Assembly: GCA_011037195.1 (NCBI GenBank)
Contig: JAAEAF010001087.1
Coordinates: forward strand, 119,516 to 183,515
Reading direction: 5' to 3'
Length of the DNA stretch: 64,000 bases
Origin: Triatoma infestans
Taxonomy: Eukaryota > Arthropoda > Insecta > Hemiptera > Reduviidae
Every line of letters starts with the position of its first letter. Position 1 is the first letter of the stretch. Position numbers and translations under genes: made by a program. Below the pieces are notes generated by a model. The model searched no databases. It saw nothing but the letters and a program-made list of their open reading frames with translations, and was not told the origin of the DNA. Positions 1 through 10,562 of this stretch are shown piece by piece.

Positions 1-150
1 AAGGAGTTTGACAGGAGTTCAAAAGCAAGACGGGGTGTTATAGATGCTTTATCCACTTATCAACAACTTCTAACAGAACGCAAAAGGAAAACGCAAACTA
101 CATTAGATGCCTGCTTGACAAAAAGGCAGAACATTGGAAACACAGAATAG
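1..150 (+). pseudogene. C-terminal tail of a Tigger/pogo-like transposase, cut by the left edge
   Basis: Frame 1 is open from the first base to a TAG at 148-150 (49 residues). It contains RSSKARRGVIDAL followed by a basic stretch and QTTLDACLTKR. This arrangement, a short helix then lysines then T-L-D-x-hydrophobic near the stop, is what I know from the C-terminal ends of Tigger/Jerky (pogo, DDE_1) transposases, which end in a similar TLDSFF-type tail. The catalytic domain would lie left of the window. Family assignment rests on this short tail only and is tentative. It could also be a domesticated relative, but the transposon-rich surroundings make a relic more likely. Confidence 0.4.
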
Positions 151-307
151 ACTGAATGATCTGACTGACTTATAATTTTATTGTTTTTATAAGTATAAGT
201 AATGCCTACTTTTTCAGGCGGGCTTAACGTCTAACTACCAAATTCGTGGACGGGCGGAAGCACCTACTTTACTATTAACATTTTTTAAACAAATATAAAA
301 TTTAGTT
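151..307. other. Short spacer, nothing recognised
   Basis: AT-rich sequence between the transposase tail and the tRNA-like segment. No ORF or repeat match was seen. Confidence 0.4.
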
Positions 308-380
308 ATACGCTGGACTCGAACTGGGGTCCTCCCACTTACAAGTCCATGCTCATAACCAATACACCAACACCCGCCCT
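308..380 (-). mobile_element. tRNA-derived SINE head
   Basis: Read on the minus strand, this has a B-box-like AGTTCGAGTCC (complement of 315-325) and an A-box-like stretch over about 351-372, at the spacing of a pol III promoter. A TTGTAA anticodon-loop-like segment lies between. A close relative lies on the + strand at 44566-44640. The acceptor arm does not pair well, so a SINE head is more likely than a working tRNA gene. Confidence 0.6.
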
Positions 381-542
381 TGTTTTTATAAGTATATTCG
401 TTTATATTGTTTTTATTTTTGTAAGAAATAAATGTTTGGTTTTATTTTTATTAAAAAAAACATAATTATTAAATTTTATACCTAACCAATTTTCTATCCA
501 TCTTCCCCTAACCCCATTATTTACATGTTAAGACAGCCTCGT

Positions 543-1265
543 TTAGCGCTGTTTCGCATTACGCTCTACTTTGATGGAACGTATCCTACGCGTTAAGCGG
601 GGTCTTACTGTATTCATTTTAATGCATTTGTCTTTGGCCCATCTAAATATGTCATCTGCTCCAACATTGGCACAATTCACAAAATCATCCTCGATTCTTC
701 CAGTGAATACTGTGCTGATATCATCTGCATACTGAATTAACTTGCCTCTCCTACTATTTCTGGGTGCATCGTTGACCTCTATAATAAATAGGAGTGGCCC
801 CAACTTAGAGCCTTGTCCTACACCACTAGGAGATAATAGGGTCCGAGATTGAAATTCTCTTTGGATATTGCGTTCATCAGAAGATCTTAATGTGACAACT
901 TGTTTCCTATTGCCCAGATATGAATTCATGAGTTGATGAGCGACTCCTCGGATGCCAACTTTGTCCAGAGTTTCTAACAATCTTTCATGCTGCACAATAT
1001 CAAAGGCCTTGGAGCAATCGAAAAATAAACTAATGACGTCATTATTTTGATCAAGGTATTTGTACACTTCTTCCAAAAGACAAGAAATAGCATCAATTGA
1101 ACTTTTTTCAGGAAGAAATGCAAATTGTGTCTCAGATATTCTGAGGTCATCCAAGATCTTAGCAAACACAGACATAACAACAATAGGCCTATAGTTATTG
1201 GTAGCTATTGCTGTTTGGCCGAAAAAATGTGCAGTATTTACAATAGCTATAGATAACATTAACAA
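543..1265 (-). pseudogene. LINE reverse transcriptase remnant (CR1/Jockey-like)
   Basis: A 240-residue minus-strand frame matches the order of LINE reverse transcriptase motifs: NNYRPIVVMSVFAKIL, then QFAFLPEKSS, FFDCSKAFDIVQHERLL (catalytic D in the palm), SGVGQGSKLGPLLF and the YADD box. The stretch between the first two motifs is much shorter than normal, indicating an internal deletion, and sequence after YADD decays quickly. Endonuclease, thumb and 3' end are missing. It would have acted in target-primed reverse transcription. Clade is not certain; the SKAFD..H..LL pattern fits CR1/Jockey-type elements. It is dead as it stands. Confidence 0.75.
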
Positions 1266-1754
1266 TCATGTACTGAATCTACCAGTGTAGGATTCGTCAA
1301 TAATGTGAGAATGGAGGTTCACAAAAAAATAAGCAACGCCTTTCTAGAATCTAACAAAGTAACTAATTTCCTGAACAGTTTGGATTCTGACTACTATTCT
1401 GGTCGGGCTACAACTCACTAGAATAATACAGATCACATCACTGTTAATTTCCATAGTAAAAAACAAATCTGATGTGAAACACTCACACACACTTTTTCTA
1501 ACACGAATTAATAGAATTTAATCAAGCAAAATGTTAAGAATTTAGTGAACGATATATAAATATTGTTAAGTATCGATTTTTTTTTTCGATTAGAGTTATC
1601 GCAATGGCGGTAACAGTTATTTTCCCCCCTTTTTAGTAGAGTTTAAGTTGATTTCCATTAAGGTTGTTGTTTGTGTGCGTTTACTATTTATTTGGAGTTT
1701 GTATGTTTAATAATAATGTGTTGACTTTATTCGAACTTTATGTCATACATTTTT
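1266..1754. other. No gene; degraded repeat DNA
   Basis: Contains a short match to the RepA terminus (TGAAACACTCACAC near 1474) and a T homopolymer near 1579. No coding potential was recognised. Confidence 0.4.
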
Positions 1755-1895
1755 ACTTTCTCTTACTCCTAGTAAGAGGAAGTATTGTAATCGTGTCAAA
1801 TTTTCGATATCGAGTTTTCACCGGAAATATCCGTTTTGAGGTCTCCTGAGTCCAAAAAAGTGGTTTTTAGCAAATGGTCTGTGTGTGTGTGTGTC

Positions 1896-1927
<32 letters not shown>

Positions 1928-2776
1928 AACAGAACATCAGCTAGCTCAAACGAAAACAGTAGAAAGTTGAAACTTGATATTCCGTTTAGGTATCACTGTG
2001 GGATCTGACACTACGTTATCTGTCAAAAATTCCTCAACCGGAAGTACCACTTTACTAGTTGGATTTTTTACTTTTTTGTGATTTTTCTCAAAAATGGCTC
2101 CGACGATTTTCTTAAACTTAAAAATCAACCCACACATAAAGAGCTACAACTTTATTTGAAACATTTCTCCGGGAAAATGCAGTGAAGGGCACTTTTGGGG
2201 GAGGGGTGGGGTTAGGTTTCTATATAAAGTACTATTTCAGTTTATTAGAAAATTCTTTCACCTAAATAATTTTAATTAGAATTAAATATGTTGTTGAAAT
2301 TCCGAGTTTGAAAAAAATCGGATGACCGGAAGTGCAATTACTTTACCACTTTACTAAATGATTTATTCACTTTTTCGCAATTTTCTCAAAAATGGCTCCG
2401 ATGATTTTTTTGAAACTTCGTATATAAACTAAACATGCAAAGATCTACAACTTTTATCTAAAACATTTCTCTGGGAAAATTCTTTTAAGGGCACTTTTAC
2501 GGGAGGGGTGGGGTTAGATTTTCATCACAGTGCTATCCTTGTTGATTATACAATTCTATCATCCAAACATAATTAGTTAGAAATAAATAGATGGCTGAAA
2601 TTCCGAGTTTCAAGAAAATTAGTAAACCGGAAGTGCGCTTTTACTGAACAGTTTTTTCAGTTTTCGACGAATTTCATTAAATTTGGTACACAAAGTATAA
2701 AATTTGTCAATTATCATTTTGAGAACTGGAGTAAGAGAAAGTTGTGTGAGTGTTTCACACCAGATTTTTTTTTTTT
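1755..2776 (+). repeat. RepA element, near full length
   Basis: Reference copy of the commonest repeat here. It starts at ACTTTCTCTTACTCC (1755-1769), has a TG microsatellite (1879-1925), three related blocks of about 250-300 bp each with CTCAAAAATGGCTCCGA and a G-rich run, then the inverted terminus GGAGTAAGAGAAAGT (2728-2742) and GTGTGAGTGTTTCACAC followed by poly-T. It is non-coding. Confidence 0.85.
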
Positions 2777-2823
2777 TCCTTTGAATATCAGTTCTTTAAT
2801 TTTTCATTTAACTTTAATTATTC

Positions 2824-3175
2824 AACATCTGGCATCACTTGGTGGGGAGGCTTCTGGAAGCGATTAATTGGCCTACTGAAGGGATTATTGAGGAAGACAG
2901 TTAGGAAGAGCCTGTTTATATGCAGAAGAATTGTATATACGATATTATGTGAGTGCGAGTCCTTTATTAATTCTAGACCAATTACTTATATGTCTGATGT
3001 GCCTTCTGAACCTCTGTGCCCATAACACCAAAAATGTTCCTTCAAGGAATAGAAGAGAGACAGGTGTTCCAGATTTCGACCAAATAGATTACCGGCTCAA
3101 TTAGTAGAAGATTAAAATACCGGCACCAATTGTGGGAAGAATTGTGCTGGTGGTTTAGGAAACGAGACATTCTAG
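2824..3175 (+). pseudogene. BEL/Pao LTR retrotransposon integrase, C-terminal fragment
   Basis: The translation has GGFWKRLIGLLKGLLRKTV, then CECESFINSRPITYMSD and, after a frameshift near 3020, TPKMFLQGIEE and RRLKYRHQLWEEL. These match in order the end of BEL/Pao integrases as I know them: WWGGFWERLIG, a CE.E..INSRPLTY.S stretch and a late R.LKYRQ.LW segment. The W/F-rich start and NSRP motif are diagnostic. At least one frameshift and an in-frame stop (3079-3081) make it non-functional. No LTR is recognised around it. It lies between a RepA copy and the 3' end of an L-A LINE. Confidence 0.8.
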
Positions 3176-3179
3176 GTAT

Positions 3180-4010
3180 TATTATTATTATTTGTCTGTG
3201 GGGAGGGAAACCCTACGCTATCCAAAGCCTCACTGGGCCCATATAGCTACCCCAAGAAAAACAACAACAAGCCGGGTCTATAACAAAAATGCAGACCCGG
3301 ATCTAATCCATCTAAGATTCACCGCAGTCCGAATAAATCGGACAATAACCTTAAGCGAAATAGCCTAAGCTCTTCCACAGACATCCTATTCCGACCAATG
3401 GTCCTGAACCTAATTTCCTCACAACCCAAGCAGTCAGTCATAAGATGGATGGGTGTTTCCTCCTCTGTCTCACAGACTCTACAAAATGGATCCGGCATGA
3501 GCCCCATTATGTAGAGATGTCTCCTTAAACCACAATGTCCAGTAAGAGATCCAACCAGATGCCTGATAGCGCTCCGTGAAAAACTCAGCAACGTCTCACT
3601 AATGGCCTTGTCCGGAACCCCGATGAGCATTTTGAACTGCCAAAAACCAACTGAGCTCATCCATAAGGATGAATGCTGTGAAGCTGTCCATGTCTGGAAG
3701 CCTGACAGACATGTGCCAGAAGACACGCCAACAGCAGGCTCGGGACCAATGAAAGGAAGAGAGGCGCCTAATTTGGCAAACCTATCCACCTGCTCATTTC
3801 CAAAAATTCCCATGTGACCTGGCACCCATACTAGAAGCACATCCTTCAGAGAAGAAAGCTCTTCCAGTCTTTTAGAACATTCTAACACCAACCTAGGTAG
3901 AATTTGCAACCCGTGTATTGGAGGACGACCGGATGAAAAGAATTTACTGGCCCTTGGGCGTAATAGAAGAGTTAAAGTCTGGAAGAGATGGCAAATCAAG
4001 GGCAGCTATA
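3180..4010 (-). mobile_element. LINE family L-A, 5'-truncated copy with RNase H C-terminus
   Basis: A minus-strand frame (3999-3319) encodes the end of an ORF2: RNase H motif VWVPGHMGIFGNEQVDRFAK (catalytic H and D), then a linker and a zinc knuckle of C-x2-C-x8-H-x4-C form in FCRVCETEEETPIHLMTDC. The first RNase H motifs and the reverse transcriptase are lost by 5' truncation. The 3' UTR (3182-3318) ends in ATT triplets and contains GGCTTTGGATAGC on the minus strand, shared with the SINEs at 12181 and 47490. A second copy lies at 28700-29777. Clade I/Jockey-like; clade assignment is inference. Confidence 0.8.
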
Positions 4011-4860
4011 ATAAGAACCATTTAATGGTAGGGTTTGCCGGCCTATCCAACGAATATTCCCGTTGGAGGTGTTCTACGACTCTAAGCCTGGCTACACACG
4101 TAACTGCATACTTTGTATACATGCGCAAGTCGGCTTGTACATGCATACTTGATCGTTTGTATGAAAAATTTGCACAAGTCAGAAAATGTTTAAACTTTCA
4201 TAATACTGCATACTTGTGCGCGCCGCCATCTTGTTCATATTTAACTGAACATGTGTAGCAGAATTGTACAACCTCTGTGTCAGTCTCGTGCACGCCACAG
4301 CAAGCGTTTGTTTTACTTTTCGAGTCCATATAAATACAATATTATTTTATCATTATGTCGGTTGATTTTAGGAAGGTTCACAGAGAAATTATGGAAGAAT
4401 TTATTCACATTTATGAAAGTGAACACTATTAATTTATTTAAAAATAGCTTTTTCGTTTCTTCAGCCATTCTTTACACCACAAAGAACGATCTTTTCGTTG
4501 ACTTTTTGTTTTGTAAATTAAAACAAGAGCAGCTAAAGCGAGCGCGTCGTCTTCGTACATCGTCACCATCTTTCAAGCATCTGCTAACACTCTTCAACCA
4601 TAAACATGAGCCGCGTGGATCACATGTATACTTGAGCAAAAGACCTGTACAGGTATCCGTTCAAGTAAATATACCATAAATAAAAAACACTTCACACAAA
4701 TTTTTCTTTAACAATTGTTTATTGAGCTAGCAATAAAATAAGTGGTAGGAATTTTTTAAATTGTATATCTGAGCAAAACATATGTAGAAGCGTTCCTGTG
4801 TTAAAACTAAGAAAAATTGTATAAATTTAAATTTTTAACTGACAGACCACCACGACGATA
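4011..4860. other. Unassigned segment, possible DNA-transposon relic
   Basis: Starts near GGCTACACACGTAACTGC and holds several short inverted or repeated ATGCATACTTG-like words, as some non-autonomous Harbinger-like elements do. A small + frame from an ATG near 4355 reads MSVDFRKVHREIMEEFIHIY then stops. I recognise no domain and find no convincing matching terminus on the right. Confidence 0.25.
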
Positions 4861-4879
4861 CCCCTTTATATAATTATTT

Positions 4880-5290
4880 TTTCAGAAAATTGTTTCAAAG
4901 ACAATGATAAATTTCTATCATTCAGCAACATTCCGAGTTTGATAAAAATCATTGTAATCATTTTCGATTGGAAATTACAAAAAAACAAAAAACTTAAAAA
5001 CAAAACGCAAATGCTACTTATTCCCCCAGAACCCCCCCCCCAAAAAAACTCAATTTTCCCCCAAAAAATGTTACAAATAAAAAGTGATGAGATATTTATG
5101 TGTATGGATATTATACAAAGTTTAAAGACAATCGTTTGAGCCGTTTTCAAGAAAACCGGAAATAAAAAAAGAAATGACGCTCTGGAGTCGCACTTCCTGT
5201 TGATGGATTTTTCCCCGAAACTTTTTTTGTCTGATACGATCGTAGTGCTTTAAATGGGAGAATATTATGTTTGATCTTGCTGCGACTTTT
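4880..5290 (-). repeat. Diverged RepA-related copy
   Basis: Carries RepA words in antisense order: a C-rich run near 5031, AAAGTTTAAAG near 5115, AACCGGAAAT near 5153 and CACTTCCTGTTGATGG near 5190. Confidence 0.6.
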
Positions 5291-5536
5291 TATTTTTGAG
5301 GTATTCTATTAACACACGTACACATACGGGCCGCTCGCTCGCTATACACTTCTGACGTACTTCCGCTAGCAATTTGATCACAGGACAAACACACATATAC
5401 AGACCAAAGGTTGAAAATATTTTTACTTTTTCTTATTTAGCCTATTTTACTTAGCATAGAGTAGAGTCAATTATTATAGACTCAGGGCAAAATCTATCAA
5501 CCGAAAATCAAATTTTATTGCATTTATTAATTTATT

Positions 5537-5577
5537 ACTTTCTCTTACTTCCATAAGAAAAAGTATTGTAATCGTGT
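5537..5577 (+). repeat. RepA left end, interrupted by LINE L-B
   Basis: First bases of a RepA copy, broken after ATTGTAATCGTGT. The copy resumes at 6553 with the same 13 bases, which are the target-site duplication of the L-B insertion. Confidence 0.85.
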
Positions 5578-6552
5578 AGTCACGATCGGAGTGGGCTAAA
5601 AGCTGGGAGAAACGGGGCCGGATTGGGGGATCCTGGTTTACGGATGGGTCCAAAATGGCCTGCGGAACTGGAGCCGGGATCTATGGGGTCAAACCGAAGG
5701 TACGCATTGCGAGGCCTCTCGGGGGATACTCCACAGTGTTCCAGGCTGAGATTTATGCAATAAAGATCTGCGCTGAGGAGAACCTGCGCATGGACTCTAG
5801 AAATAGAGAGATATGCATCTTCTCGGACAGCCAGGCGGCGCTGAATGCTCTTCGGGCGTTCAGAATCATCTCCCCTTTGGTCAGGGAGTGCAGAGACTCC
5901 CTGGAGACATTAGCCCGGCACAATAAAGTGCGGCTAATATGGGTGCCCGGGCATAAGGGGATTATGGGAAATGAGATAGCCGACCAACTGGCCAGGGAGG
6001 GAGCGAATACTCCCTTCCCTGGACCGGAACCTGCTCTAGGGGTGGCCAAAAGTATGGTAAGAGCGGCTCTGAGAGATTGGACTCGGAGGGAACATAACCG
6101 ATACTGGAGGCTGAGTACTGGAGCAAAACACGGCAAGACGGCTATGCCAGAGCTGTGTGATAAAAGAACCAGACACATCCTGGGGTTAAGCAGGTATCAG
6201 ATTTCTCTGATAACGGGCCTGTTTACTGGGCATGGCAGGTTCAGAAAGCATCTGCACAAGGTGGGGTTGTTGGAAGCAGAGCCCTTGTGCAGGCTATGTC
6301 AGGAGGAGGAAGAGACGGCCTCTCACCTGTTGTTTGATTGTGTTGCAATCGCTAGACTGAGGTACGAGATCTTCGGCACGCTGAGACCGGAGGAAATCGT
6401 GCTCCAGGAGGGACTGGTAGGGAAGGTTCTGGACCTCATGAAGAGGGGGGCTTCCGCTACTAGGTTTTAGGGGTTGGCACAATAAGCCTCATTGGGAGGC
6501 TGCGGTGCCTGGGTCTTAGTCCCCCCCCTGCAGCATTCTAATTCTAATTCTA
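5578..6552 (+). mobile_element. LINE family L-B, 5'-truncated insertion with clear target-site duplication
   Basis: A 975-bp insertion flanked by the direct repeat ATTGTAATCGTGT (5565-5577 and 6553-6565), so its limits are known to the base. It starts inside ORF2 and ends in a 3' UTR (6471-6530) followed by repeats of ATTCTA. The terminal ATTCTA repeats and 5' truncation are the mark of target-primed reverse transcription. A second, more decayed copy lies inverted at 50002-50630, also inside a RepA copy. Confidence 0.9.
5580..6470 (+). pseudogene. L-B ORF2 C-terminus: RNase H domain and zinc knuckle
   Basis: Open from 5580 to the stop at 6468-6470 without an internal stop; the first Met (5655) is not the true start because the frame continues upstream to the truncation point. 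RNase H catalytic residues are all visible in order: D in WFTDGSKMACG, E in FQAEIYAIK, D in IFSDSQAAL, and H plus D in VWVPGHKGIMGNEIADQL. A zinc knuckle C-x2-C-x8-H-x4-C follows in LCRLCQEEEETASHLLFDC. The domain removes RNA from RNA:DNA hybrids during LINE copying. It is intact as a domain but lacks reverse transcriptase and promoter, so the element is dead. Higher GC than its surroundings supports recent arrival. Confidence 0.85.
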
Positions 6553-7335
6553 ATTGTAATCGTGTCAAATTTTCGATATTGAGTTTTCACTGGAAATATC
6601 CGTTTTAAGGTATATCCTGAGTTCAAAAAAGTGATTTTTTTTTTTTGTAAATGGTCTGTGTATGTGTGTCTGTATGTAAACAGTATAGTTCAAAAACGAA
6701 AAGTCCTAGAAAGTTCAAACTTGATATTCCGTTTGGATGTCACCATGGAATCCGATAGCAGGTCAGCAGTCAAAATTCCTCGACCGGAAGTACCACTTTA
6801 CTGAATGTTTTTTTTTTTTTTTTTTTTTTTTTCACTTTTTTGCAATTTTCTCAAAAAAGGCTTTAAAGATTTTCTTTAAACTTAGTACATCAACTACACA
6901 TACAAAGATCTACAATTTTTATTTGCAACATTTCTCTGGGAAAATTCATTTAAGGGCACTTTTTTGGGTGGAGGGTGGTGGTGGGTTGTCCTCTAAAGTG
7001 AAGTGCTATTTCAGTTTAACTATACAATTCTATCATCAAAATAATATCAATTAGAGAATTAAATGTGTTATTGAAATTCCGAGTTTGTAAAAAAAATCGG
7101 ATGACCGGAAGTGTGTTTTTACTAAAATGTCTTTTTCAGTCTTTTGGTATTTTTTTTTTTTTTTTTACTTTCTTGCAGTTTTCTCAAAAATGGCTCCGAT
7201 GATTTTCTTCAAACTTAGTACATCAACTACACGTACAAAGATCTACAATTTTTATTTGCAACATTTCTCTGGGAAAATTCATTTAAGGGCACTTTTGGGG
7301 GGAAGGGGTGGTTTTTTTTCTCTAAAATGCTATCA
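6553..7335 (+). repeat. RepA copy, continued after L-B
   Basis: Continues the copy begun at 5537: CACTGGAAATATCCG, the TG-rich stretch, two internal blocks and the G-rich runs near 6967 and 7299. Broken at 7335 by a solo-LTR-like insert; the remainder resumes at 7683. Confidence 0.85.
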
Positions 7336-7682
7336 TGTGTAATAGTTGTAGGAGGAGATGTTGGTTGTGGATGTTGATAGATAAATAACACCTTAATATC
7401 GGTATAAGATATCTATAATTGATATATATGTATATGACTGACTGCCAAGGACTGTATACTTAACACTACAAGAACAGAACAGACTGACTGACGTGGCTAA
7501 ACGATATGTACAATTCAAGTGTAAGACTGTGAACAGAATCCTCTTTTTGACTCTGTCTCTCGTATATATATCCAACTGGCCTCTCCTCTCCTCTCTCTCG
7601 AGAGGGGCTCTTTCTCTCTGATGCGTGGTGGGGGTTCACTCGCTAGTGTGGATGAGTGGTGGGGGTTCACTACCCCTACACA
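7336..7682. mobile_element. Solo-LTR-like insert in RepA
   Basis: A 347-bp segment absent from other RepA copies. It begins TGTGTAATAG and ends CCCCTACACA, giving matching ends TGTGTA/TACACA as in LTRs. It holds a pyrimidine-rich stretch near 7582 and an imperfect direct repeat GTGGGGGTTCACT. No clear target-site duplication remains, so the LTR call is tentative. Confidence 0.5.
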
Positions 7683-7945
7683 CCATTTACACAAAATTAA
7701 TTAGAAATAAATAGATGGCCAAAATTCCAACATTTTAAGAAAATTAGTAAACCGGAAGTGCGCTTTTATTGAACAGTTTTTTTTTTTTTTTTTTTTTTTT
7801 TCAGTTTTCGACGAACTCCAACGAATTTCATTAAATTTGGTATACAAACTATAAAAATTTGTCAATTATAATTTTGAAAACAGGAATAAGAGAAATTTGT
7901 GTGTGAGTGTTTACACAGCAGATTTTTTTTTTTTTTTTTCAGTTT
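7683..7945 (+). repeat. RepA right end
   Basis: Final block of the copy begun at 5537, with AAACCGGAAGTGCGC, a long T run and GTGTGTGAGTGTTTACAC before poly-T. Confidence 0.8.
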
Positions 7946-8345
7946 TTCACGTTTTTCTATCTCAAAACGATTTTCTCTAATCCTTATATATGTGCACACA
8001 TAATAAATACCTACCACTTTTCCTTGGAATTGTTTCCTGTAAATACTGATTTTTTGAACAACAGTAACGTTTTAGCATTTTTCTAAAGCAGTGGTCTCCA
8101 AAGTGGGGTATGCAAAGTAATATTTTGCGGGTACGCTAAAGCTTTCCCTTCAAAATGTTACTGCATGTGTATCCTGTCCACCATCTGTCTAATCCTACAG
8201 TCATTCTACCGAAGAAATAAGCTTATGATCACTTGCGATCATACAATGGGAACAATTCAAATTACGGGTAGCGGAAAATTTTAGCAGAAATTATGTATTT
8301 ATAGTGGATATTTAGCAACATTTTGTTCTTATACATAAAAAAAAA
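7946..8345. other. No feature recognised
   Basis: Unique-looking AT-rich sequence between two RepA copies; no coding or repeat signature was seen. Confidence 0.4.
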
Positions 8346-9250
8346 AATCTGGTGTGAAACACTCACACAACTTTCTCTTACTCCTATTCTCAAAATTATA
8401 ATTGACAAATTTTATAGTTTGTGTACCAAATTTTATGAAATTTGTCGAAAAATGTAAAAAAAAAAAAACGGTTTATTAATTTTCTTAAAACTCGGCCATT
8501 TTGGTTGATAGAATTGAATAATCAACTATGATAGCAATTTTGAGAAAAACATAATCCCCAAACCCTTCCCCAAAAAGTGCCTTTAAATGAATTTTTCCCA
8601 GATAAATGTTTTAGATAAAAGTTGTAGATCTTTGTATGTTTAGTTTATATAGGAAGTTTCAAGAAAATCATCGGAGTGATTTTTTGAGAAAATCGCGAAA
8701 AAGTGAAAAAAAAAAAAAAAATCATTATAAAGTGGTAAAGTAAACGCATTTCCGGTAATCCGATTTTTTTTCAAATTCGGAATTTCAACGACATATTTAA
8801 TTCTAATTAACATTATTTAGATGACAGAATTGTCTAATACCTGAAATAGCACTTTAGAGAAAAACCACCCCTTTCCCTTAAATGAATTTTCCTGGAGAAA
8901 TGTTTCAAATAAAAGTTGTAGCTCTTTGTATATGTAGTTGATATAAAGTTTAAAGAAAATCGTCGGAGCCATTTTTGAGAAAATTGCAAAAACGTAAAAA
9001 AAAACTAGTAAAGTGGTACTTCCGGTTGAGGAATTTTGACAGATAACGTACTGTCAGATCCCATGGTGATACTAAACGGAATATCAAGTTTCAACTTTCT
9101 ACGGTTTTTCGTTTTTGAGCTATGCTGTTCACATACACACACACACACACATTTTGCTAAAACACTTTTTTGGACTCAGGGGACCTCAAAACGGATATTT
9201 CCGTGAAAACTCGACATAGAAAATTTGACACGATTACAATACTTCCTCTT
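8346..9250 (-). repeat. RepA element, inverted
   Basis: Starts TCTGGTGTGAAACACTC with a GTGTGA/TCACAC hairpin, then the blocks in antisense, a CA microsatellite near 9135 and GGACTCAGGGGACCTC. At about 9250-9300 it is followed by a short + oriented RepA terminus. Confidence 0.85.
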
Positions 9251-9299
9251 AGTAAAGAGAAAGTTGTGTGAGTGTTTCACACCAGGTTTCTTTTTTTTT

Positions 9300-10188
9300 T
9301 GTACGAATGGAAATAATTTTTGTTATGGGTAAATGAAAAAGTTAGAATAAGTTAAGTAATTGTTTTAGAGAATCGTCTTGATATGTTGCCAGATGGTGCA
9401 GAGTTTGTGTTCGAAATAATGATGGGCAAAACGATTCCACTTTCGGATTTAGTGTTTCGAATAAGCTCCAGAAACGAAACCCCCCCCCCCCCAATTCTAA
9501 ACTTCAAAAACTCGTCCAAAGTTTCCACCATGATTTGTTGCTAAAATGAGATTAACATTCGTTAGAATGTCTACCTTAGATAAGAAACTTGAATCTCCCT
9601 CACTAATACCTAAGATCCTCGAAATTTTCATTTAATTTGCTAGAACGACATTATTTAAAAATAAGGAATTTTAAACAATTCGTATTTGTTCCAATGAACC
9701 AAATCCGTTCGAATAGTTTCCATCACTAGTTCAAAGTCATAGCGGCCAGATGTTTATCCTCTTTCTCTATGGCTTAGTTATTAAAGACATTTATTGTTTT
9801 CAATAAATTTTATTTATTGTTGGGTATAAAAATAAATAAAAAAAACTGTGCCTGAAATTATGGGAATCTAAATATGAGAACTAACAAAATGCATGCTGTT
9901 AACTCCTCAGGGAGATCTGGGAAAGTGGGTGCAGTTAGAACAGAAAAGAGCGGCCCAATGACGCACATAAGGAATAGTAAAAACGATGTAAAGGGTCCGT
10001 CCAATCGACAGGGGCCGCTCGGCCGACAGACACGTGGCCACCACCATGGGTCCCTTACTGATTGAAATATAATTCGTTCATAACACTATCAATTCCCCCT
10101 AGCCTTGTAACACTTGTGTTCTAGTTTATAAACCAACAAGATTTTTACCAAATAAATTGTTTATCTATTTATTTACTTTAGAGCAAAT
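9300..10188. other. No gene recognised
   Basis: Contains a C run near 9481 and a 63-codon frame at 9874-10065 rich in G, R and S with no domain I recognise. Confidence 0.35.
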
Positions 10189-10202
10189 TGGATAGTAAAA
10201 TC

Positions 10203-10549
10203 ATCAGAGATATTTTCCGTAATAGCCTGCTTCTTTTTTTGTGGTCATCGACCGGTTTCTATGCTTCTAGTGCTTGAAAAGAGTGTAAATTAATGCTTCT
10301 TAATACAAACTGATGTGTTATTTATGTACTTATTAAGTGAACAATAATCAACTTTTGAAGTTTATTTTATTAAGAACTAAAATTGAACTAATAAATAACT
10401 TAATCTGTGTTATCACACTGTCTGGGCAAACGCATCCTGAAGATGAGCGAACGCCTGAAAACCGGTCGATGACTACAAAAAAAGAAGCAGGCTATCGCGG
10501 TAAATGTCTCTGATGCTTTCCAGCTCTGCGGAACCAACCACAACAAGTA
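10203..10549 (-). mobile_element. FB1 ribozyme palindrome, copy 1
   Basis: Flanked by the near-perfect direct repeat TGGATAG(T/A)AAATC (10189-10202 and 10550-10562). Arms begin ATCAGAGATATTTTCC and end in the reverse complement followed by the one-sided extension TTCCAGCTCTGCGGAACC. The left hammerhead has lost its core and stem II. The right one (about 10432-10473) keeps CTGAAGA and an extended GAAAA but has a damaged stem II. Confidence 0.8.
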
Positions 10550-10562
10550 TGGATAGAAAATC

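Noticed and set aside
308..380. Functional tRNA gene
   Set aside because: Boxes A and B are present but the acceptor arm does not pair and a second copy lies next to a LINE piece, so a SINE head fits better. The same holds for 23432.
5655..6470. Host RNase H gene
   Set aside because: Exact target duplication, ATTCTA tail and zinc knuckle show a LINE ORF2 end.
7336..7682. RNA gene in the pyrimidine-rich insert
   Set aside because: No pol III boxes or stable conserved fold; matching TG/CA-type ends favour an LTR.
9874..10065. 63-codon G/R/S-rich frame
   Set aside because: Short, no homology, no neighbouring gene context.
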